Source: Betaproteobacteria bacterium
GTDB taxonomy: Bacteria > Pseudomonadota > Gammaproteobacteria > Burkholderiales > Casimicrobiaceae
Reading direction: 5' to 3'
DNA length: 5,252 nt
NCBI GenBank assembly: GCA_005889025.1
Contig: VBCZ01000391.1
Location: 1-5,252, forward strand
The position numbers and the translations under genes were made by a program. The notes under the pieces are model-generated. The model saw nothing but the letters and a program-made list of their open reading frames with translations. It made no database searches and had not been told where the DNA came from. This document shows, one piece after another, positions 1 through 4,493 of the stretch (the stretch's first letter is position 1; every line of letters starts with the position of its first letter).

Positions 1-281
1 TACCCACGGGAACATATACCGGCTGGAATGTGCGCAAGGCGGGCTTCAGCGAAGGCGATTCATGTGACCTGACGGGCGGATACATCCCGTTCTTCCGCAC
101 GCAGGCGCAGCGCATCGCGGCAGGCGATCCGCGTCTTTCGCTGGCAGAGCGCTATCCGACCCATGCCGACTTCGTTGCCAAGGTCACGGCGGCGGCGAAC
201 AGCCTGGTCGCGCAACGGCTCCTGCTGCCGCAGGAAGCCGCATTGGCGATCAGCCAAGCCAACGCGGCGGTCGTGCCGTAA
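1..281 (+). CDS. Alpha/beta hydrolase domain-containing protein, C-terminal end (partial)
   Basis: The reading frame is open from base 3 and stops with TAA at 279-281, giving the last 92 residues of a protein whose start lies left of the window. It begins PTGTYTGWNVRKAGF and continues with DLTGGYIPFF, an AERYPTHADFV segment and a final helical stretch around QRLLLPQEAA. From memory of the family, this order (GT..GWN, then D-LTG-YIPF, then a GDPR.SL.ERY block, then a helix ending in LLLP..A) is the C-terminus of the large 'alpha/beta hydrolase domain' proteins (Abhydrolase_10 type), whose substrates are mostly unknown. The catalytic residues that could confirm activity would be mostly outside the window. 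The end is clean and shows no frameshift. A palindromic hairpin about 100 bases downstream could end its transcript. The family call is fairly secure; the reaction is not known. Confidence 0.75.
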   Translation, partial: PTGTYTGWNVRKAGFSEGDSCDLTGGYIPFFRTQAQRIAAGDPRLSLAERYPTHADFVAKVTAAANSLVAQRLLLPQEAALAISQANAAVVP

Positions 282-384
282 CGTCATTTGCGCATTATCG
301 GGTCAGGCCGAACAAAAAAGAGAAAGATCTGCGGAACCGGATCCGGGCACGTGCTTCATCTTGGAGCGAACCGTGCCGAAAGAA

Positions 385-410
385 GAAGGGCGCGCGGCCG
401 CGCGCCCTTC
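385..410 (-). terminator. Perfect 26-base GC-rich palindrome, intrinsic terminator
   Basis: The two 13-base arms are exact reverse complements (GAAGGGCGCGCGG and CCGCGCGCCCTTC) with no unpaired loop bases in the DNA. Read on the minus strand, the stem is followed by TTCTTTC, a moderately U-rich tail, and it lies 17 bases past the stop of the GDSL-esterase remnant, so it most likely served that gene. Read on the plus strand, the tail is poor (GATACTCG), but the hairpin is placed to act for the hydrolase gene ending at 281 as well. The centre contains the octamer GCGGCCGC. Confidence 0.6.
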
Positions 411-427
411 GATACTCGCGGCTCTTC

Positions 428-490
428 TTACTGAAACAGATTCAGGTCGATCACATCCGCCATTGCCTGATGGCCCGCGTCGCGCTGCAT
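428..490 (-). pseudogene. Remnant of a GDSL/SGNH-type esterase C-terminus
   Basis: On the minus strand, reading up from a TAA at 428-430, the last 20 codons give MQRDAGHQAMADVIDLNLFQ. This closely matches the usual C-terminus of SGNH/GDSL hydrolases, where HPNDAGY..MADAIDLSLF surrounds the catalytic histidine. Here the HPND position reads MQRD, so the catalytic His is absent. The codons further upstream in the same frame (Arg-rich and Gly/Ala-rich, to about base 560) do not resemble the family. No start codon with a ribosome site and no Gly-Asp-Ser-Leu block are visible in any frame up to the next gene. I infer a deleted esterase gene of which only the tail and its terminator (385-410) survive. 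The ATG at 488-490 is probably a chance start. The match is short, so the call is moderate. Confidence 0.55.
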
Positions 491-657
491 ATACGCTGCG
501 CCTCCCGCTACCCGGGTTCGCCTGCTTTGGACTCGACAACGCCGCGTTCCGGGATTGAGTCGTGGACGCCCTGCATCTGATACTGTACATTGGCTCGGCC
601 ATCGCGAACGTCGTTATCACGGTGGTCTCCCGCCACGATCCCACGTCGGGATTGAAA

Positions 658-670
658 GAGTGCTTCACTC
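658..670 (+). promoter_or_regulatory. Small hyphenated palindrome in the 5' region of the 693 gene
   Basis: GAGTG and CACTC form an exact inverted repeat with a 3-base spacer (CTT), 12 bases before the ribosome-binding site of the gene starting at 693. It could be an operator half-site pair or a leader hairpin. A 5-base arm is short enough to occur by chance, and no convincing -10/-35 pair was found next to it. Confidence 0.2.
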
Positions 671-681
671 CATTCCACGTC

Positions 682-686
682 AGGAG
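682..686 (+). promoter_or_regulatory. Ribosome-binding site of the 693 gene
   Basis: AGGAG ends 6 bases before the ATG at 693. It fixes this ATG as the start over the in-frame codons that extend upstream to 555, because the signal peptide begins exactly at this methionine. Confidence 0.7.
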
Positions 687-692
687 TTCACC

Positions 693-1193
693 ATGCGTCA
701 TCTTTCGCTGCACCGGTTCCAGCTGCTGTGCGTCGCGCTCGTCATCGGGCTGTTCGCGCCCATGATCAGCGCCAGTCCGACCAACGCTCCTTTCCATGCG
801 ACGATCTTGTTCTCCGAGCAGGTCGCACCGATAGGCTCGCCGCCCTGCTTCCTGGTCGGCACGATTTCCGGAACGGGCGTGGCAACTTCGCTGGGCGCCG
901 TCATGCTCGCATCGACGGATTGCATCAATCCGCTGCCGCCGACGTTCACGTCGTACGCGTTCTCGTCCAGCCATGTGGTGCTGACGGCGGTGAACGGGGA
1001 CCAGGTCTGGGCGACTTACTATGGCTTTCTCTCGCCGGAAGGCGTCATCACCGGTGCGTACGTGATATACGGCGGCACCGGCCGGAACGCCAATGCCACC
1101 GGTTCCGGGACCCTCCAGGGCTTCGAGACGATCGATCCCGCGACCGGAGCCGGGACCGGTCAGATCCAACTCACAGGCACTCTCTCGCACTGA
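693..1193 (+). CDS. Exported Gly/Thr/Ser-rich protein of unknown function, 166 aa
   Basis: This complete gene has an AGGAG ribosome site 6 bases upstream and a TGA stop. Residues 1-27 form a signal peptide: MRHLSLHRF, a hydrophobic core around LLCVALVIGLFAPM, then ISAS, with likely cleavage near residue 27. The mature part has no charged clusters and reads as beta-strands: LVGTISGTGVAT, then LTAVNGDQVWATYYG, then GAYVIYGGTGRNANATGSGT, and finally GTGQIQLTGTLSH. Two mature cysteines, C52 and C77, are suited to a disulfide bond in the periplasm or outside the cell. The GGTGR..NATGSGT strand resembles repeats common in small secreted beta-barrel-like hypothetical proteins. No catalytic motif is visible and I cannot assign a function. 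It is the best-preserved gene of the cluster. It stands alone on this strand, with no clear promoter or terminator. Confidence 0.8.
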   Translation: MRHLSLHRFQLLCVALVIGLFAPMISASPTNAPFHATILFSEQVAPIGSPPCFLVGTISGTGVATSLGAVMLASTDCINPLPPTFTSYAFSSSHVVLTAVNGDQVWATYYGFLSPEGVITGAYVIYGGTGRNANATGSGTLQGFETIDPATGAGTGQIQLTGTLSH

Positions 1194-1465
1194 GCAACTC
1201 GGCCCCCGGCAGCACCAGGTCGGACACCACTGCCGGCGCCACGCATCTGGAGCGACGCACCGATGCGCGCGATTTCGTCGCAGCAAGCACCGGATGCCGC
1301 CTCCCATAGAGTCCACCCTCCCCAAGGGTACTGCCGGACTTCGACTAACTACGCAAGACTACGCCCCAATCGGGTGGAGTCAAGCAGATATATCGGCTGA
1401 GGCGAGAGGCGCAGCTCCATCCGCACATGCTCCAACGGTCTCCTGTGTTGTCCTCACATTTTTCC
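1194..1465. other. Intergenic stretch without a supported gene
   Basis: Convergent spacer between the 693-1193 gene (+) and the frameshifted gene ending at 1466 (-). Short imperfect inverted repeats occur just after 1193 (CCGGCA at 1206-1211 with TGCCGG at 1231-1236), but no T-run follows, so they are poor terminators. TCCACCC (1312-1318) and GGGTGGA (1372-1378) are exact reverse complements flanking the direct repeat at 1348-1364. I see no signal peptide, ribosome site or recognisable domain in any frame. Confidence 0.5.
1348..1364. repeat. Tandem direct repeat ACTACGC, 10-base period
   Basis: ACTACGC occurs at 1348-1354 and again at 1358-1364, separated by AAG, so the two copies lie on the same face of the helix. 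A CCCCAATCGGG partial palindrome (1364-1374) follows directly. Direct repeats at one-turn spacing are typical of activator or response-regulator sites. No gene is positioned immediately downstream on the plus strand, so it may be the remains of a promoter whose gene is gone. Confidence 0.3.
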
Positions 1466-2267
1466 CTAGAACGCCTGTGGCTGGATTTGTGTTGTCCGCC
1501 CTCCCGGCAGGAAAACCGTCGCCGAGGTAGCCGAGGAAAACGTAATTGTGATTGTCCCGTCGTTTCCGTTCAGCAGTAATGGCTTGTACGGGCAAGAGAT
1601 GCACTGCCCATCAATCGCTTTGTTAAGCGTGGCCGAGAACGTGTATCCATTCAGCGGGCCCGAAGCTAGATACCACTGCGCGGCGCCGGTTGGTGTGTAC
1701 GAGTAAACCGTAACAACTAGCACGCCGTGTTTGTAATCGAGGGCGTACCCGCTGCCTGATTCATTTGGGTTCCACCACAATCCAACCTGTGGGAGTCGAG
1801 GGTCCGATGACAACTGGCGTAGAGAAGTTGATCCAGTCATCGAATACGTAACCACCGTTTAATGGTGACGCCACGTATTCGGTCACGAACATCGCGAAAT
1901 GCCATGTCCCATTTGGTGGATACGAGAAGAAGATCGAACCGGAGTTGATGTTGTAGTAGTAGAAGCCAGCGGAAAGTTGACCTAATGTGTACTCGGCAAG
2001 TTTGTAGCCCGTGACTGACCCACTTGTGTAGGGGGCGGCAAGCGCCCATAGCTCCAATTTCAATGTCCCGGAATACCCGGAAGAATCGAAATTCTCCACT
2101 TTGTCGGCAGTCAAGACTACGCTGTTGCCTGCGTACGAATAGGCGGCAGTCCCGACAAACTGAACGTTCGACGCTTTCGCACCAAAGGGTGCAGCCCCAA
2201 GAAGTACAAGCGTAAGGGGCAGAAGCGCAATGAATATGCGCCGCGCTACACGCGAGACATGCGCCAT
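1466..2267 (-). pseudogene. Two-domain exported protein interrupted by a single-base frameshift
   Basis: Translation starts at the ATG at 2265-2267, behind a GGAGGT ribosome site. Residues 1 to about 32 are a signal peptide (MAHVSRVARR, hydrophobic core FIALLPLTLVLLGAA, then AKA-S). Residues 33-155 form a beta-rich domain containing GTLKLELWALA, YKLAEYTLGQL and WHFAMFVTEYV, ending in VFDDWINFSTPVVIG. This frame stops at 1761. A +1 frame then carries on from QVGLWWNPNESGSGYALDY to the TAG at 1466-1468. Removing one base of the GGG at 1791-1793 (CCC on the coding strand) joins them as GPSTP-QVGLWW in a 266-residue protein. The second domain is the known GLWWNPNESG-type secreted module, with YSYTPTGAAQWYLASGP and a C222-x-x-C225 pair. 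The downstream part has no start signal of its own. This is a mutation, a sequencing error or, less likely, programmed slippage at CCC-A. Function unknown; probably periplasmic or extracellular. Confidence 0.8.
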
Positions 2268-2272
2268 ACCGC

Positions 2273-2278
2273 ACCTCC
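2273..2278 (-). promoter_or_regulatory. Ribosome-binding site of the 2267 gene
   Basis: The minus strand reads GGAGGT, five bases before the ATG at 2267. It is a near-perfect Shine-Dalgarno sequence and supports this start codon. Confidence 0.7.
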
Positions 2279-2299
2279 CTTTTCTCTCCGGCCGAGCGT

Positions 2300-2327
2300 A
2301 TTACTATGTTAGGGAGCGCGCTGTAAA
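2300..2327 (-). promoter_or_regulatory. Possible sigma-70-type promoter for the 2267 gene
   Basis: On the minus strand TTTACA (2322-2327; 5 of 6 to TTGACA) is followed after 16 bases by AGTAAT (2300-2305; 4 of 6 to TATAAT). Transcription would begin roughly 20 bases before the ribosome site, inside an AT-richer pocket. The position is right and the match is fair, but it comes from inspection only. Confidence 0.3.
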
Positions 2328-2821
2328 TGAGCACGTTCCCATCCCTTGACGACTTCGAGGGTTACGGTGCACCCAGCCTGGGTAGGTGTCTGTGCGTTAG
2401 GACACAGAGGACTCAAATTTTGGCCCGTCTTAGGTCGGCGAAGGTGCTCATCTCCGAGGGAAAGAACAGCCCGTCGAACGGGCCGACTGGAGGAAGAGGC
2501 GCTAGGATTTTGCGGCCAACCGAAGGGCAAGAAGGCACATCCGAGCATCATCTGCTAAATGTGCTTCCCGCTGTGGGTCGTGGACTGCCGGAAAATTTCT
2601 GGCGGATTTTGTTCAAAACGTAGCCGGGATTGCAAGCGGTACAGGGCCACGACAAGAGCAACCTTCGTGTTTAGTGCTTGATGAATGTGAAAACCGCGCC
2701 ACCGATCGGCTGGTTGCGGTGTCATCTCAGCCACCATCCAGGGATGGCGAGTCTGAGCAGGGACCCCATTTCAGCGGACAGATTTGTCCGTACGGCACTT
2801 CATGGCGCACGAAAAATGCGC
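2328..2821. other. About 490 bases with no supported gene; several small hairpins
   Basis: Open frames of 60-98 codons occur on both strands, but they are Arg/Ser/Pro-rich, have no ribosome site or signal peptide, and resemble no family I know. Visible inverted repeats are ACCCA/TGGGT (2371-2383), TCTGTG/CACAGA (2389-2408), GCCCG/CGGGC (2469-2483), CCATCC/GGATGG (2734-2747) and CGGACA/TGTCCG (2775-2790). The first three lie within about 110 bases of one another, so a structured RNA or a repeat copy is possible, but nothing matches tRNA, rRNA, tmRNA, RNase P or 6S RNA that I can recall. The left end carries the promoter region of the 2267 gene. Confidence 0.4.
2775..2790 (-). terminator. Hairpin downstream of the 2822 pseudogene, possible weak terminator
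   Basis: CGGACA and TGTCCG form a perfect 6-bp stem with a 4-base loop (GATT on the plus strand), 31 bases past the pseudogene's TGA on the minus strand. A second small stem, GCGCA/TGCGC (2805-2821), with a T-rich loop on the minus strand, lies between. Neither is followed by a U-run on the minus strand, so intrinsic termination would be weak at best. Confidence 0.25.
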
Positions 2822-3453
2822 TCATTTGTCGCACCTTGTCCCGAGCTTGCCGTGACCAAGGTAGACCACGCTGCAGCCGTCGGGGAAGCGCATCACGTCG
2901 GTGCCTTCAACCGCCGCCTCCTCCATTTCCGCGAAGTCGATCGCCACGGGCCGGGCCAGGTTTCTCGAGGATGCAGGCTGATCTGCGCAAACACGATGCC
3001 GCGCTCGAACCCGGTTCCGAGCTGGCTCTCGACGCGCAGCGCTGCGAGTTCATGTTGGCGGGATCCGCGGGCGGTGAGAAGTACTCGCCATCGGACCGGT
3101 TTTTGAAAGTCGACCACATGCTGATCTTCCGCCACGGGTTGTCGGGCTCGCGGTTGATCGTCGTGGCCTCGATGCCGGTCAGCATGTAGAAGCTGCCAAA
3201 ATCCGCCCAAGCCTCGGTCGCAATTCCAAAGGCGATCTGATTGACTCCCGCGTGATTGGCGGCGTTGATTTGAGCGCCCACGGTAAGGACCGTCCAGGGC
3301 TTCGCTCCTCTATCGGCAAACCGTTCCACCTGCCCTGCGAACGCGTATCCGATGTCGGTGCCAACTGGGTTCGGAGTCGACAGCACAACTCCCGTATAGA
3401 CGGTCGACTGTCACGAGCAGCAGCGCAAACGCCAGGCGAGTCAGATCCTTCAT
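2822..3453 (-). pseudogene. Exported protein of unknown function, disrupted by at least three frameshifts
   Basis: On the minus strand the ATG at 3451-3453, behind GGAGG (3458-3462), starts MKDLTRLAFALLLVT, a signal-peptide-like beginning. The frame must then change near 3405-3411 to continue STVYTGVVLSTPNPVGTDI. This second segment carries AFAGQVERFADRGAKPWTVL, HAGVNQIAFGIATEAWADFG and NPWRKISMWSTFKNRSDGEYF up to NMNSQ. A further shift near 3040-3044 leads to ALRVESQLGTGFERGIVFAQ, and another near 2968-2973 to NLARPVAIDFAEMEEAAVEG and FPDGCSVVYLGHGKLGTRCDK, ending in TGA at 2822-2824. Each segment is sensible protein only up to its switch point and Arg- or Gly-rich nonsense beyond, which is strong evidence for one original gene of about 210 codons. 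I do not recognise the family. The first shift could also be a 2-base deletion giving an AQS cleavage site. A start at 3528 is an alternative. Confidence 0.75.
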
Positions 3454-3524
3454 GATGCCTCCGTTCGCATGTTGCCCGTGCTTTGCCGCCGCGGACGCTT
3501 TGGTATTTCGCCGGCAATGCGCAT

Positions 3525-3821
3525 TCATAATTGCTGCCTCCTCCGAGACCGGAGAGTCGAGGTCAAGCCTGTCGATGTCGCTTTCGCTGCCCGCCAGTAC
3601 TTGCGCTCCAAGGTAAGGATCACCACTCTGAGTTGGGCGCGCCCGCCCCGCCGCGATACAGCCGACTTTGCCCTGGCCGTTTGCGTTGCCAAGACAGCGT
3701 GGAAAGTCCAACGTCGCAAGAGCCTGCTCACGGTTGCCGCCAGCATCCACAATTGGCGCTCGCACCATGATTTGCGTATGGCAAACAGCAGGAGCCCGAA
3801 CTGGAGCAACTGGATCATCAT
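3525..3821 (-). CDS. Possible small basic protein, 98 aa, unknown function
   Basis: This ORF starts at the ATG at 3819-3821 (a second in-frame ATG follows directly), with GAGGT (3828-3832) six bases upstream. It stops with TGA at 3525-3527. The N-terminus MMIQLLQFGLLLFAI is hydrophobic, followed by a strongly basic remainder (many Arg and Lys, ending LRSRRRQQL). It has no recognisable domain. In favour: a good ribosome site, a hydrophobic start, and a stop codon that overlaps the ATG at 3526-3528 as ATGA, the usual form of translational coupling to a downstream gene in the same operon. Against: the composition also fits a chance frame, and the opposite strand is open over the same bases. It may be a frameshifted relic like its neighbour. 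I give it as tentative. Confidence 0.35.
   Translation of the reverse strand: MMIQLLQFGLLLFAIRKSWCERQLWMLAATVSRLLRRWTFHAVLATQTARAKSAVSRRGGRAQLRVVILTLERKYWRAAKATSTGLTSTLRSRRRQQL
3537..3544 (-). promoter_or_regulatory. Strong ribosome-binding site before the ATG at 3528
   Basis: The minus strand reads GGAGGAGG, eight bases before the ATG at 3526-3528. That ATG is in frame with, and 25 codons upstream of, the MKDL start of the neighbouring pseudogene. The site is stronger than the GGAGG with only 4-base spacing at 3458-3462, so it may mark the original start or a short leader reading frame. Confidence 0.45.
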
Positions 3822-3956
3822 GATGCGACCTCGTATCGTGGAGTAAATGGCGCTGCACTTGCGTCTGTCGAGGCGGTGGGAGAGAACGAAATTGCGCGTA
3901 AGTTGCCATGGTGCTTTCCCGAGATGTGGTCGAAGCGTAGGGGCTCCGATTGTTAA

Positions 3957-3982
3957 AAAACTCTCCTACTTGGGTGAGTTTT
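3957..3982 (-). terminator. Hairpin terminator of the 87-residue membrane protein gene
   Basis: On the minus strand AAAACTCACC pairs with GGAGAGTTTT (nine of ten positions, one A-A mismatch) around a 6-base loop, and the stem runs straight into a T-run of six (GAGTTTTTTAAC). It lies about 75 bases after the stop at 4057. The stem is AT-rich at its base, but the T-tract is on the correct side for minus-strand transcription. On the plus strand the matching A-run precedes the stem and only TTTT belongs to it, so plus-strand use is less likely. Confidence 0.5.
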
Positions 3983-4056
3983 GTGTTCGCAGTCACACCG
4001 GAATCCTCGTTACCCAATGATTCGATCGCTCGCGACCTCGCAAAGAATAGGTTTGG

Positions 4057-4320
4057 TTAACGCCTGGTCGCGATCGAGGTTGTTACCGGTCGTGCTCCTG
4101 TTGTCCCGCGCTCTGCCGCAGCGTCCGGCTTGCTTGAAACGAACGCCGGATCTCTCCGGGCCGAAATCCAAGGCTTGTTTATCGCCGCGATGGCTTCCTG
4201 TTGCTCGGGACCAAGCTCGCTCATCGCCCAAGCCGAAAACAGGCCGAACAGCGAGATCGAAACGATCGTCGCGATCCAGAACGCGACTGTGCCGGCGGTG
4301 CATTTTCTTGTCTTGTTCAT
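4057..4320 (-). CDS. Small membrane-anchored or exported protein, 87 aa, unknown function
   Basis: This is a complete short gene. The ATG at 4318-4320 follows an excellent ribosome site (AAAGGAG at 4327-4333, six bases away), which decides this start over the longer open frame reaching 4449. Residues 1-10 are basic (MNKTRKCTAG). Residues 11-32 are a hydrophobic span containing FWIATIVSISLFGLFSAWAM, serving as a signal anchor or an uncleaved or AWA-cleaved signal peptide. The remaining roughly 55 residues are polar (SELGPEQQEAIAAINKPW, then a flexible Ala/Thr/Arg-rich tail ending SIATRR) and probably face the periplasm. No known domain is visible. The gene is divergent from the LuxR-family regulator at 4494, with 173 bases between the starts, so shared control is plausible but unproven. 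A hairpin terminator follows at 3957-3982. Confidence 0.65.
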   Translation of the reverse strand: MNKTRKCTAGTVAFWIATIVSISLFGLFSAWAMSELGPEQQEAIAAINKPWISARRDPAFVSSKPDAAAERGTTGARPVTTSIATRR

Positions 4321-4326
4321 CACGTG

Positions 4327-4333
4327 CTCCTTT
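4327..4333 (-). promoter_or_regulatory. Ribosome-binding site of the 4320 gene
   Basis: AAAGGAG on the minus strand, six bases before ATG, is near optimal and sets the start of the 87-residue protein. Confidence 0.7.
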
Positions 4334-4477
4334 GTTACGCTTTGGCTCAAGTAGCTCGGAAGAGCGCCCAACCTGCCCTGTTTGTGACCGATCAACGTGC
4401 TGTCTTCCATGGATGCGACGATAGTCGGACCCCAAAGGCGGATCGCCACTCGAATGGGTGAGAAAACGCGAGCAATC

Positions 4478-4491
4478 CGCCGGAAACGGCG
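4478..4491 (+). promoter_or_regulatory. GAAA-tetraloop hairpin touching the regulator's start codon
   Basis: CGCCG and CGGCG form a perfect five-pair GC stem around the loop GAAA, a stable GNRA-type tetraloop in RNA. It ends two bases before the ATG at 4494. It covers the only purine-rich stretch (GGAAA, 4482-4486) that could serve as the ribosome site, so it may lower translation of the regulator. The stem is short and could be coincidental. Confidence 0.3.
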
Positions 4492-4493
4492 TC

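Noticed and set aside
562..765. A plus-strand frame from a GTG with a hydrophobic start (MDALHLILYIGSAIANVVI)
   Set aside because: It has no ribosome site, overlaps the 693 gene in another frame, and turns into Cys/Ser-rich nonsense after base 693.
303..1325. A 340-codon minus-strand open frame, the longest in the window
   Set aside because: It lies antisense to the well-supported exported protein at 693-1193, is Arg-rich without any domain or ribosome site, and is a typical false frame of GC-rich DNA.
2387..2410. TGCGTTAGGACA, considered as an integron attC core
   Set aside because: The core consensus GTTRRRY is not met at the last base, no matching inverse core site was found at the usual distance, and the neighbouring genes have mixed orientations, unlike cassettes.
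2309..2558. Overlapping open frames on both strands (70-98 codons), considered as small genes
   Set aside because: There is no ribosome site, the composition is Arg/Ser/Pro-biased and there is no recognisable domain. One of the frames even overlaps the promoter region of the 2267 gene.
3469..3846. A 125-codon plus-strand frame antisense to the tentative 98-codon ORF
   Set aside because: No ribosome site precedes its ATG and no domain is recognisable. The minus-strand alternative has a good ribosome site and an ATGA overlap, although certainty is low for both.
3310..4017. A 235-codon minus-strand frame that includes the MKDL start
   Set aside because: Its upstream part has no ribosome site at its start, crosses the terminator hairpin at 3957-3982, and its 3' end runs past the first frameshift into nonsense.
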